Source: an uncultured Bacteroidales bacterium (lineage in GTDB: Bacteria; Bacteroidota; Bacteroidia; Bacteroidales; Coprobacteraceae). Taken from it: a stretch of 64,000 bases of DNA. Shown here one piece after another: positions 56,424-64,000 of the stretch; the stretch's first letter is position 1; each line of letters begins with the position of its first letter. The notes under the pieces are model-generated. The model was not told the DNA's origin. It ran no database searches and saw only the letters and a list, made by a program, of their open reading frames with translations. The position numbers were made by a program, and so were the translations under genes. The DNA is taken from the NCBI GenBank assembly GCA_949297285.1, contig CASFRL010000052.1, positions 27,070 to 91,069 of the forward strand, given 5' to 3'.

Positions 56424-57995
56424 ATGCGAAAAATAAATTTCGGGAATTTAGCTCCGATCGAATATTTTTGTTTAGGAGCATCTGCCCTTTATTGTATAAT
56501 ATTTATTGTATTCTCATTTTATTGGTTATCTTCACCTTATCCGAATGAATATAGAGAGCTCGCAAATGTAGATATTACCCGCATCTTCCTTCAAGGAGAA
56601 AATCCGTATGATATAGAAAATATCTCTCCTTTTTTTTATGTTTATGGATTTTTTATGCCATTATTAACATCGTGGCTCTATTCTTTTATAAATTTTCTCC
56701 CTATAGATTTGTTACTATTTCAACGTTTTATTGCATTAGTAGCTACAATATTATGTGGTTGGATATCTGCAAAAGAGGTAAAAAGCAGTACAAACTCAAG
56801 CGTATATGCTTTTCTCGCTTTTTCGATGGTTTTGATCGTTGGGTGGAGTATGGGACTTTGTGTTGCTTTCCCAAATACATTGGGCGTTTTTTTTATGTTA
56901 TTGACATTATATAGAGCCAAAAGAATAAAATCTGTCGGACAAATTTTGATTGTATCGGTTCTGACTGTACTTACATTTTTTGTAAAACAGTATTTTGTTA
57001 TCGTCTTTTTCCTTGTGCTTGTATGGTTGCTGTTCCGATCCAAGAAACATGCGTTATATTATACTTTATTTTCTTTTTTATGTTTCACTTGTGCGGCGGT
57101 AATTGTAAATTATGTATATCCCACTTTTTTTTCGATAGCAATTGTGCATCATTTAGCCGTTGCATCGTACAGCATCTCTTTTCTGATAAAACAATTGTTG
57201 GTGACCGGATTGTTCTATTTCCCGTTAATTATACTTTTTATCTTGATCGTGTATAGTTATAAGAATAAATTCGGGAAAATGGAAATTTCGTTCAATTTGA
57301 GTAGAACATGGGATTTACCGTTAATACAAATGCCTGTTTCCCCCGATATTTATGCTGTTGCCACGTGCTTGAATTTTTTGGCTATACTTCGTCTGGGAAT
57401 GCATGCAGGTGCCTATATGACTTATTTTTATCAGTTGTTGATACCGGTCTTGACTATTTATACGTTATCTCATATTGATATTTTAAAAAAAGGACGAACA
57501 AAAAATATCTTTCTCTTGTTGACCGTTGTATTTTCGTTATATCATATTGGCTTTTTTGTGAATATTCCGAAATCAATAAATGAACGGGAAATTTCTGAAT
57601 GGGAAAATTTTTATAAGATTCTGGATGCGGATAAGACAAAAGGATTATATATTTATTCTCCATTGTTGGCAAAATACGCATGGGATCACCAATTGCCGGT
57701 ATGGAATAATGGGCATACAGAATATATTTCTACGTTGAAAAGCCACGGTATCATTGAGCATATTTTCCCTGAAGCGAATAAAATTGTATTGAAAAACGAA
57801 AAACAGCTAAATAGACTTTATCAACAAATTACAACTTTGGAGTTGCCGGTTATTATTACGGATAATCTCTCTTTTCTAAAACCTTCTTTTTTAAAGCAGG
57901 TTGGATATTATGCAACCGACTCTGTTTCATTAAAAGCCGGTACTACTCCAAATTACACTGTTTATCGTTGGATACCCTGTTCGGAGAAAAATTGA
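56424..57995 (+). CDS. Polytopic GT-C-like membrane protein, possible glycosyltransferase
   Basis: The 523-residue protein has about eleven transmembrane segments. The first periplasmic loop carries acidic residues and the block DITRIFLQGENPYDIENISP, with YVYGFFMPLLTSWLY after it. That pattern resembles GT-C fold glycosyltransferases (GT87/DUF2029-type), in which an Asp/Glu in the first loop is the catalytic base and the donor is a polyprenyl-phosphate sugar. Motif matches are too weak for a family name. Its last 53 bp overlap the 3' end of the convergent TlpA-like gene. Confidence 0.7.
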   Translation: MRKINFGNLAPIEYFCLGASALYCIIFIVFSFYWLSSPYPNEYRELANVDITRIFLQGENPYDIENISPFFYVYGFFMPLLTSWLYSFINFLPIDLLLFQRFIALVATILCGWISAKEVKSSTNSSVYAFLAFSMVLIVGWSMGLCVAFPNTLGVFFMLLTLYRAKRIKSVGQILIVSVLTVLTFFVKQYFVIVFFLVLVWLLFRSKKHALYYTLFSFLCFTCAAVIVNYVYPTFFSIAIVHHLAVASYSISFLIKQLLVTGLFYFPLIILFILIVYSYKNKFGKMEISFNLSRTWDLPLIQMPVSPDIYAVATCLNFLAILRLGMHAGAYMTYFYQLLIPVLTIYTLSHIDILKKGRTKNIFLLLTVVFSLYHIGFFVNIPKSINEREISEWENFYKILDADKTKGLYIYSPLLAKYAWDHQLPVWNNGHTEYISTLKSHGIIEHIFPEANKIVLKNEKQLNRLYQQITTLELPVIITDNLSFLKPSFLKQVGYYATDSVSLKAGTTPNYTVYRWIPCSEKN

Positions 57996-59628
57996 TATTT
58001 ATATCATTCATCAATTGTTTTAAGAAAGGGTGTTTTATATAAAATGTACATATGTCGAACTCTATCGGAGACAATTGTCTTTTTATCGAGTTTAAACGGG
58101 GTAAGAATTTACGAGTATATAATATGTCGAGGGTAATTCCCGGGGTCAGGCCCAATGTGTCGGTATAAGTGTCGTAAATTTTTTGTGTGTTTAATTTTTC
58201 CCGTATAATAATTTGTTCCGATGTGTATTTCTGGTTGAACTTGAGCATTCGAGAAGCATAGTCCTTAAAAGTTACAGTATCGTTTAACGTTTTTATTTTT
58301 ACCGAAAAATCGATTAATTCTTTTTCTTCAGGGGTTAAGTTTACCCCGATGTCGGTAAAAGATTTTATTAAATCAGAAGATGATATTTTGCGAATGATCA
58401 AAAATGGCCTTGAAAACTCCAATCTGTTGATAAATAATTTGTAGTCGGCAGCAAGAAGGGAATTCTCTTTATTTAATGGTAGGTTTTGAAGAAATTTGTA
58501 ATACTCGTTTTGAATTTTTTGATTCGGGAATTTTTGGGTATGATAAATTTCATAATCCAATAATAGGCGGCCGTATGCATAGTCTTGATTTAATAAAGCT
58601 ATTTCTGCCGTTTTGTCTGCAACGTTATTTTCTTTTATCCATTTTTTCAGTTCTGCTCGTTGTTGACGATATACATTCGTATATTTTTCATTAAAGAGGA
58701 TAGGGGGCAATGTCTCTATATCTGTCGCCAATTCTTCTATATTATTATGAAATAATATCCGGATATTTTTGAGCTCATCGTTTGTCCGGGCTAAATTGCC
58801 ATAATATTTTGTGTTATTATTTAGTTTTTCGAGCTCTTCAATGTTTCTTACAGGAACAGTCAGGTCGTCCATATCTGTTTCGATAAACAGGGTATCTCCC
58901 GGTTCTATATAAAAATTTATATATCCTTTTGGAAAGAATGCCGTTTGTTGCACCGGATAACATAATGGCAATATTACCGTAAAATTCCCAAGACTGTCGA
59001 TATTTATCGGGATACTGGTTTGCTCTTTCGTTATGATATTATCTAAATAAATAACTCCGTTGCCAAATAAGAGCCGGGGATGATATTTGTCGATATGCCC
59101 TTTGAGTACAGCATAATCTTTCTTTAATATGTTATTGGGAATAGTTGTGTCTTGCTGAATGGCGGATGCAATCGTTGGTATTGTTTCTTCAGACTCGTTA
59201 TAAAGTTTGGCGTTTTTATCTCGTAAGTTTATGTTAATGATCCGGATCGGAAAATCTCCGGCTTTCTCGCATAAATCTATTGTCTCTATGTCTTGAGGCA
59301 ATGCCGGAAAATCTATGCTGATATTGGCTCTTCCGTATTCTGAAACTTGAAACTTGCGGTTAAAATCTGTTCCGTCTATATCGATAGCTTTCCATTCCTG
59401 ATTGTTTCGAGGGTTAATGATGTATAGGTCTGAGTGAATGACCATCCAATGGTTGGGAATATGTTTACAAGTAACGTAGATGCGGGTGAAATTCTCCTGT
59501 ATCTCTATGCTGTCAATGTTGAATGTTACCGTATTTCTTGCTTCAAAGAATGGCTTTTGGATAATCTTTGCTGTACTGTTGGTAAACGGGAAAAATAAAC
59601 ATAAAAGTATGACAAGGATGGTACGCAT
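57943..59628 (-). CDS. Secreted TlpA-like protein lacking the thioredoxin domain
   Basis: The 561-residue protein has a signal peptide (about 1-18, FPFTNSTAK), an N-terminal beta-sandwich region (about 25-135), and then a DUF4369-like section (about 165-250) with YINFYIEPGDTLFIETDMDD. A long helical middle follows. This is the usual front half of Bacteroidota TlpA-type disulfide reductases. The protein ends at about KHPFLKQLMND, where those proteins continue into a thioredoxin domain with a CxxC site; none is present. The gene's start codon directly follows a terminator-like hairpin (59629-59667). It may have been truncated by a rearrangement next to the convergent gene. Confidence 0.72.
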   Translation of the reverse strand: MRTILVILLCLFFPFTNSTAKIIQKPFFEARNTVTFNIDSIEIQENFTRIYVTCKHIPNHWMVIHSDLYIINPRNNQEWKAIDIDGTDFNRKFQVSEYGRANISIDFPALPQDIETIDLCEKAGDFPIRIININLRDKNAKLYNESEETIPTIASAIQQDTTIPNNILKKDYAVLKGHIDKYHPRLLFGNGVIYLDNIITKEQTSIPINIDSLGNFTVILPLCYPVQQTAFFPKGYINFYIEPGDTLFIETDMDDLTVPVRNIEELEKLNNNTKYYGNLARTNDELKNIRILFHNNIEELATDIETLPPILFNEKYTNVYRQQRAELKKWIKENNVADKTAEIALLNQDYAYGRLLLDYEIYHTQKFPNQKIQNEYYKFLQNLPLNKENSLLAADYKLFINRLEFSRPFLIIRKISSSDLIKSFTDIGVNLTPEEKELIDFSVKIKTLNDTVTFKDYASRMLKFNQKYTSEQIIIREKLNTQKIYDTYTDTLGLTPGITLDILYTRKFLPRLNSIKRQLSPIEFDICTFYIKHPFLKQLMNDININFSPNRVSNDKQCNLE

Positions 59629-59667
59629 AAAAAAATTGTTAGTAATAAAACCTTTATTACTAACAAT
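59629..59667 (-). terminator. Strong terminator-like hairpin abutting the TlpA-like start codon
   Basis: On the minus strand ATTGTTAGTAATAAA pairs perfectly with TTTATTACTAACAAT over 15 bp with a three-base loop, followed by six T residues and then the ATG. It ends the ArnT-like/GtrA/TRIC unit and leaves no free leader for the gene that follows. Confidence 0.8.
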
Positions 59668-59697
59668 AATATTTTGTATTAGTTCATTTGAAAAGAG

Positions 59698-61407
59698 CTA
59701 TTTCTTTTCAAATCGATATACATGAATGATGTCCTTAACATCATTTCCTTTACGATCGCTTTTCATAACATCGGTAAATTGATATTTGTCAGCATATTTC
59801 CCCGATATATGAGCATAATCTTTCTCACCGACCAATAAAAAACCTTTTTGTGGTTGTTCTTTTTCAAATTCGAATACTCTGTTTTGATTATAGAAATTGA
59901 TAATGAAAAAGCGAAGCATTGGAGTAGAAACGTAAGAATATATCTTGCCTTCCGGTATGAGTTCTTCTACTTTTTCGGCAAAAGGCCGCATCGATTTTGC
60001 ATTGAGAACGGTCGGCAATATTGTGGCATCTAACAATATTTGTAACCAAAAGAATAATGCAACTACCGAGTATAGATAACGATTATTTAAAGAGAGTTCT
60101 CGTTTGTTTTTATATACTTGGTAGAGGACAATTATCAAAACAACGACACATCCGATGCTGATGAAATTCCATGGGGAATGAAATGCCGTGATATAGTAAC
60201 TTATATCTTGTGGAAGATTATCGAAAGTTGCCAACTGGGGCAATAGCCATCCTGAGCGGAGAATTATAAATGCAATTAGCACTATGCCCGACAGTATCGA
60301 TAAAAATATTCCGAATACGCGCCATGTCTTTTGATGATTCTTTAATAAATAAAGCATGTATTCTGCCAAAAAATAGGCAAGAAAAGGATAGATCGGTAAC
60401 AGATATACCGACCGCTTACTTTTGGGAATACAGTAAAAAATGAAAATTACGGCAAAGGCAAGAAACGTAAAAAGTTTTACCGAATCTGTTGTCTCAATCT
60501 TCTCTTTTAATTTATTCCACCAATATTTAATCGAACTATTCGGTCGGGAATATTTTAGGGTAAAGAGCGAAAATAGAACTAAAATAGACCAAGGAATAAA
60601 ACCTGCAGCAGTCGTATAAAGGTAGTAGTATATAGGTTGCTCGTGAGACTCATATGACATCTTGCCTAAGAATCTGCCAAAATTCTCTTCCATAACCAGA
60701 TTTATAAATTCATTGCCTCCTTGGCGATAGGCCAGATAATACCAGATTGCAGGTAATATGCATGATATTAGCGCTGTAATCAACAGTTTATAAAAAACCT
60801 TCCAAAACTTCTCGCGTCGTAACAATAAGAAAACTCCGATAACGGCACAAGGAAGAATAATTCCGACAGGACCTTTTGTCAAAGTCGCAGCTCCCATGAA
60901 TAAAGTGGCAATTATAGGAATCCCTTTTATCCCTTTTTCAGCCCATTGATATAGTTGAAACAGTGCTAATACGATAAATAATGTCAAGACCATGTCAACG
61001 CGCGATGCCATGGCGGCTCGATGTACTTCAAACGCTGATAAAAATAATAGAGATGTCAGGAATGCCAAATTATTGTTTGATCTTTTAGCATAAAATAAAA
61101 AAGTGAATAATGCAATAATAACAGCCGATAGGGCAGAAGGGAATCTTGATGTAAATTCGGTCACTTTTCCCGGTAATAGAGATGTTACGGCAATAGACCA
61201 ATGAAACATAGGTGGCTTATATGCCATATCACCGCCATTGTTTTCGGGTAATATCCAGTTCCCGCTGTTTAACATCGAAACGGCAACAATTGCTTCTCGG
61301 GGTTCTCCTTTTGTATGAAAATCTGTCAGGCCGATAAAGGGAATAAGAGTTGAAATACTGATTATGAGCAAAAGTATTCCAAGTGTTGCTTTAGAATCAA
61401 GTTTCAT
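59698..61407 (-). CDS. ArnT-like membrane glycosyltransferase (GT39/GT83 family)
   Basis: The 569-residue protein has about 12 transmembrane segments. The first loop has GLTDFHTKGEPREAIVAVSM, with the conserved acidic EPRE motif, and later GGDMAYKPPMFHWSIAV, the YKPPLFHW-type block of ArnT/PMT-like enzymes. Such enzymes transfer an aminoarabinose, mannose or related sugar from a polyprenyl-phosphate to lipid A or proteins on the periplasmic side. The donor and acceptor are unknown here. GtrA and a TRIC-type gene lie upstream on the same strand with gaps of 26 and 8 bp. Confidence 0.88.
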   Translation of the reverse strand: MKLDSKATLGILLLIISISTLIPFIGLTDFHTKGEPREAIVAVSMLNSGNWILPENNGGDMAYKPPMFHWSIAVTSLLPGKVTEFTSRFPSALSAVIIALFTFLFYAKRSNNNLAFLTSLLFLSAFEVHRAAMASRVDMVLTLFIVLALFQLYQWAEKGIKGIPIIATLFMGAATLTKGPVGIILPCAVIGVFLLLRREKFWKVFYKLLITALISCILPAIWYYLAYRQGGNEFINLVMEENFGRFLGKMSYESHEQPIYYYLYTTAAGFIPWSILVLFSLFTLKYSRPNSSIKYWWNKLKEKIETTDSVKLFTFLAFAVIFIFYCIPKSKRSVYLLPIYPFLAYFLAEYMLYLLKNHQKTWRVFGIFLSILSGIVLIAFIILRSGWLLPQLATFDNLPQDISYYITAFHSPWNFISIGCVVVLIIVLYQVYKNKRELSLNNRYLYSVVALFFWLQILLDATILPTVLNAKSMRPFAEKVEELIPEGKIYSYVSTPMLRFFIINFYNQNRVFEFEKEQPQKGFLLVGEKDYAHISGKYADKYQFTDVMKSDRKGNDVKDIIHVYRFEKK

Positions 61408-61433
61408 CTTTATGGTTGTTACTTAAAATCTTA

Positions 61434-61847
61434 TTATTTGTTTTTAAATGTAATAAATTTATTTAAGATATAATTGAATATTGTGTAAACGATCATGGCC
61501 GGAATCTGTGCCCAATTAGCATCTATTTTAGCATATTCGACTAATCCCCGAAAGCATAGAAATTGTATTCCGTAACAAAAAACAAAAATAACGAAAAAGT
61601 ATATAGCTTCATGTATTATACGGCCTCCATTCTTTTGGAATACCCATAATTTATTCCAGAAAAAGCTGTTGATAAGCCCGATGATATAAGCAATGAGGTT
61701 CGATATATATTCATTTATGTTTATCCAGTTATATAATATATAAAAGACAGCAAGAGATACTCCCGTATTTATGCACCCGACTATCCCGAATTTTATTAGT
61801 TGAATAAACGGTATATCTTTTAAATTTTTTAACCTGTATCGTTTCAT
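61434..61847 (-). CDS. GtrA-family membrane protein
   Basis: The 137-residue protein has four transmembrane segments and the family opening FIQLIKFGIVGCINTGVSLA, followed by NLIAYIIGLINSFFWNKLWV and YTIFNYILNKFITFK. GtrA-like proteins are thought to flip polyprenyl-phosphate-linked sugars, which fits the ArnT-like enzyme next to it. The reading frame runs further upstream, but MKRYRLKNLKD is the sensible start. It begins eight bases after the TRIC-type gene. Confidence 0.92.
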   Translation of the reverse strand: MKRYRLKNLKDIPFIQLIKFGIVGCINTGVSLAVFYILYNWININEYISNLIAYIIGLINSFFWNKLWVFQKNGGRIIHEAIYFFVIFVFCYGIQFLCFRGLVEYAKIDANWAQIPAMIVYTIFNYILNKFITFKNK

Positions 61848-61855
61848 AAATATGA

Positions 61856-62482
61856 TTAGTTTGATTCGTCTTCGTCTTTGTGCAAGACCGGAAGAGCCCA
61901 ATGGTATTTGACCGCGGCAAAACGGGTGAGTATGACACTTGCCGCAGCAACCGATTGTGTAACTTCATCGGGAAAATTCAATTCATAGCATCCCCAGTAA
62001 AAGATACCCCCGATGATACATGCCAGAGCATAGATGTCTTTTCTGAAGATCAAAGGTTCTTCATTGATAAATATATCTCGGATTATTCCTCCGAATGCTC
62101 CGGTTATGGTCCCCATAATTATTGCCACCCAAAATGGATAACCGACAGTCAGTGTTTTCTGAATGCCGACAACGACGAATAGAGCCAATCCGATAGAGTC
62201 GAAAACGAAAAATGTATTTTGTAAACGAATTAAAAATTTACCCAAAACGATAACCGCAATAAGGGCAATGCCTGTTACGATCAAATAAATGCTGTTTTGC
62301 ATCCAAAATGGTGGAAGGTTTAGCAATAAGTCTCGTAAGGTACCGCCACCGATTGCAGTCGCCAACCCTACGACATAGGCCCCGAACCAGTCGAATTGTT
62401 TGGCTGAGGCTAATCGAATACCGCTTATTGCAAAAGCTAATGTTCCGATAATTTCGATGATGGAAACAAAAGTACCCTCCAT
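61856..62482 (-). CDS. TRIC-type (UPF0126/YadS) membrane channel protein
   Basis: The 208-residue protein has seven transmembrane segments in two repeats (3+3+1). Each repeat carries GGGTLRDLLL or GGIIRDIFINEEPLIF, the family marks of trimeric intracellular cation channel homologues in prokaryotes. They are thought to conduct potassium or a related small molecule; glycine-linked roles are also proposed. The ATG at 62482 (MEGTFVSIIEIIGT) is preferred since a -7 box (62505-62512) lies upstream and a longer frame would read through it. It leads the operon with GtrA and the ArnT-like gene. Confidence 0.9.
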   Translation of the reverse strand: MEGTFVSIIEIIGTLAFAISGIRLASAKQFDWFGAYVVGLATAIGGGTLRDLLLNLPPFWMQNSIYLIVTGIALIAVIVLGKFLIRLQNTFFVFDSIGLALFVVVGIQKTLTVGYPFWVAIIMGTITGAFGGIIRDIFINEEPLIFRKDIYALACIIGGIFYWGCYELNFPDEVTQSVAAASVILTRFAAVKYHWALPVLHKDEDESN

Positions 62483-62504
62483 ATTTTTTTGAGTTAGACC
62501 GATA

Positions 62505-62512
62505 CAAAAGTA
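62505..62512 (-). promoter_or_regulatory. -7 promoter box for the TRIC-GtrA-ArnT-like operon
   Basis: The minus strand reads TACTTTTG, matching TAnnTTTG, 22 bp before the ATG at 62482. Confidence 0.45.
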
Positions 62513-62649
62513 CGAAAAAAATGTTCCGCGAAAAGACATTCTGCCAATAAGTGTTACGATTTCTATATTTCTGAAATAAATCAAATGTAGTATTTCTGGT
62601 TTAGCTAAAATAGAGTATCTTCGTTCGCTAATTTGTTATACAGTGAAAT

Positions 62650-64000
62650 TTGAAAACTTATAAATACATATTGCTTTCCCTTTTATTGTTTTGTTCGTTG
62701 AATATTGCAGCCATATCTCCTAAATATGAAATAAGAGGAGTGTGGTTGACTACAAATTGGGGGTTGGATTGGCCCCGGCAAATTGTAAAGACGAAAGCAG
62801 ATGTAAAAAAACAAAAAGAAGAATTATGCTCTCTGTTGGATCAGGTTCAGAAAATGAACATGAATGTGGTCTTTTTTCAAACTCGTTTGCGCGGAGATGT
62901 TTTATATCCGTCCCGATATGAGCCGTGGAGTTCGGTCCTTACCGGTATCTCAGGTAAATACCCCGGGTACGATCCTCTTCGTTTTGCTATTGACGAATGC
63001 CATAAGAGAGGACTTCAATGTCATGCGTGGATTGTTTGTATGCCCGTAGGAAATACCCGACAGATAAGGGCACAAGGTAAAAATTCTGTGGTATCGAGAC
63101 ATCCCGATATGTGTAAATATTGGGATAGAGAGTGGTATCTTGATCCCGGAAATCCAAAAACCGCCCATTATATTGCATCGATTGCAGAAGAGATTGTTTC
63201 GAATTACGATGTTGACGGAATTCATCTGGATTATATTCGATATCCTGATAAAGCCGGATTTCCTGATAAGGCAACGTATATTAAATATAATTCTTCTGGT
63301 GTCACATTGAATCGATGGCGCCGGGAGAATATCAATAAAATTGTATATGCTGTTTATGATACGATAAAAAAAATTAAACCGTCGGTGAAATTGAGCAGTG
63401 CCGTTATCGGAAAATACAACACGCTTCCGATGTTTTCTTCTTTTGGATGGAGTGGGATAGAGAGTGTTCATCAAGATCCGGTAGATTGGCTGAAGCATAA
63501 TAAGCACGATTTTATCGTCCCGATGATGTATTTTTCAGAACGCTCTTTTTATCCGTTTTTAATAAATTGGGTAGAAAATAGTTATGGCCATCCGATAGTA
63601 TCCGGATTGGGAGCATATCGCCTTCGGGTTGATGAAGGAAATTGGCGGTTGGATGATTTTATGCGTCAACTTTATGATGGTCGCAGATACGGAGCAAAAG
63701 GGCAAACCTATTATCGTCTCGAAAATTTGATAAATAATGAAAAGTTTGTAGCTACCGCATTGTCTCAGGCATATCGGTATCCGGCATTGTATCCACCGAT
63801 GAATTATATGGGAGAGAATCCACCGGAAAGTCCCGCTTCTTTGTGGGTAGAATGTGATGCTTTACGGGTGTCTTTGCGTTGGAGTCCGGTATCTGATGCG
63901 TGTAAGTATGTTTTGTATGGAGATGATCAATATCCGGTTGATGTGAATAATCCGGCGAATATAATCGCTTCAGGAATAGAAAGATGTACTTTTGAAACTT
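62650..64000 (+). CDS. Secreted GH10-like glycosylhydrolase family protein (partial)
   Basis: The frame runs from a TTG at 62650 off the right edge, giving about 450 residues. An in-frame TGA at 62644 means there is no earlier start, and the first ATG (near 62850) lies after conserved sequence, so TTG is the likely start. A signal peptide (MKTYKYILLSLLLFCSLNIA) is followed by a TIM-barrel of the glycosylhydrolase-like GHL10/PF02638 group: EIRGVWLTTNWGLDWP, NVVFFQTRLRGDVLYPSRYE, YDPLRFAIDECHKRGLQCHA, and DVDGIHLDYIRYP with the putative catalytic Asp. A fibronectin-III-like domain starts near the edge (LRWSPVSDACKYVLYG). The substrate is unknown. Confidence 0.85.
   Translation, partial: MKTYKYILLSLLLFCSLNIAAISPKYEIRGVWLTTNWGLDWPRQIVKTKADVKKQKEELCSLLDQVQKMNMNVVFFQTRLRGDVLYPSRYEPWSSVLTGISGKYPGYDPLRFAIDECHKRGLQCHAWIVCMPVGNTRQIRAQGKNSVVSRHPDMCKYWDREWYLDPGNPKTAHYIASIAEEIVSNYDVDGIHLDYIRYPDKAGFPDKATYIKYNSSGVTLNRWRRENINKIVYAVYDTIKKIKPSVKLSSAVIGKYNTLPMFSSFGWSGIESVHQDPVDWLKHNKHDFIVPMMYFSERSFYPFLINWVENSYGHPIVSGLGAYRLRVDEGNWRLDDFMRQLYDGRRYGAKGQTYYRLENLINNEKFVATALSQAYRYPALYPPMNYMGENPPESPASLWVECDALRVSLRWSPVSDACKYVLYGDDQYPVDVNNPANIIASGIERCTFET

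Noticed and set aside
62950..63507. A 185-codon minus-strand frame at the right edge
   Set aside because: It lies antisense to the glycosylhydrolase-like gene, whose conserved barrel motifs are unambiguous.
1..64000. tRNA, rRNA, CRISPR arrays and insertion sequences
   Set aside because: Intergenic spaces were read on both strands. No cloverleaf with a GTTCRANYC-type arm, no regularly spaced repeats and no transposase-like frame was found.

Overview
The window reads as core chromosome of an AT-rich member of the Bacteroidales (phylum Bacteroidota), probably a Barnesiella/Coprobacter/Porphyromonadaceae-type gut anaerobe. This rests on many TAnnTTTG-type -7 promoter boxes instead of the E. coli -35/-10 pattern, weak Shine-Dalgarno sequences, a TonB-dependent receptor with a carboxypeptidase-like N-terminal domain, a Rho factor with a long charged insertion, a malic enzyme fused to a phosphotransacetylase-like domain, and a fused HisIE. 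The genus is an inference. I see no rRNA, tRNA, CRISPR array, insertion sequence, integrase or prophage.

Layout. 1-7.5 kb: DUF2520/Rossmann protein (cut by the left edge), nitroreductase, TonB-dependent receptor, ComEC, ribulose-phosphate epimerase, and an ECF-type sigma factor followed by an unannotated 52-residue protein. 7.7-14.3 kb: sugar nucleotidyltransferase, UvrA, a YtxH/holin-like/basic-protein trio, a lipoprotein and a secreted TPR-like protein. 14.3-19.4 kb: prmA overlapping a LacI-type regulator, then kduI, kduD and a DUF4861 lipoprotein for unsaturated uronate breakdown, with a good LacI-type operator on the kduI promoter. 19.4-29.7 kb: mtgA, purU, hisH-hisA-hisF-hisIE, an FtsE-like ATPase, lysC, lysA and, convergent, maeB.

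29.9-37.2 kb is a TetR-controlled RND efflux operon (TetR, TolC, adaptor, RND pump) ending in a small PII-like protein and a membrane protein. A 13-bp perfect inverted repeat overlaps its promoter. 37.2-51.4 kb holds nadE, a dipeptidyl-peptidase IV type S9 peptidase, a membrane protein with a decayed Nudix domain, miaA, a PAP2 phosphatase with a barrel-like C-terminus, ybaK, nth, pheS, tilS and rho. 51.4-64 kb holds an NlpC/P60 lipoprotein, an HdeD-like membrane protein, a lipid kinase, a Nudix hydrolase, topB, a GT-C-like membrane protein, a TlpA-like protein without its thioredoxin domain, an ArnT-like glycosyltransferase with GtrA and a TRIC-type channel, and a glycosylhydrolase-like protein cut by the right edge.

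Most genes are housekeeping: amino-acid synthesis (his, lys/DAP), tRNA maturation and charging (miaA, tilS, pheS, ybaK), DNA repair (uvrA, nth, topB) and envelope biogenesis. No clear new multi-gene system stands out. The best leads are the pseudo-Nudix membrane protein, the two operator/promoter architectures, the small protein behind the sigma factor, the PII-like protein in the efflux operon, and a terminator that abuts the start codon of the truncated TlpA-like gene.
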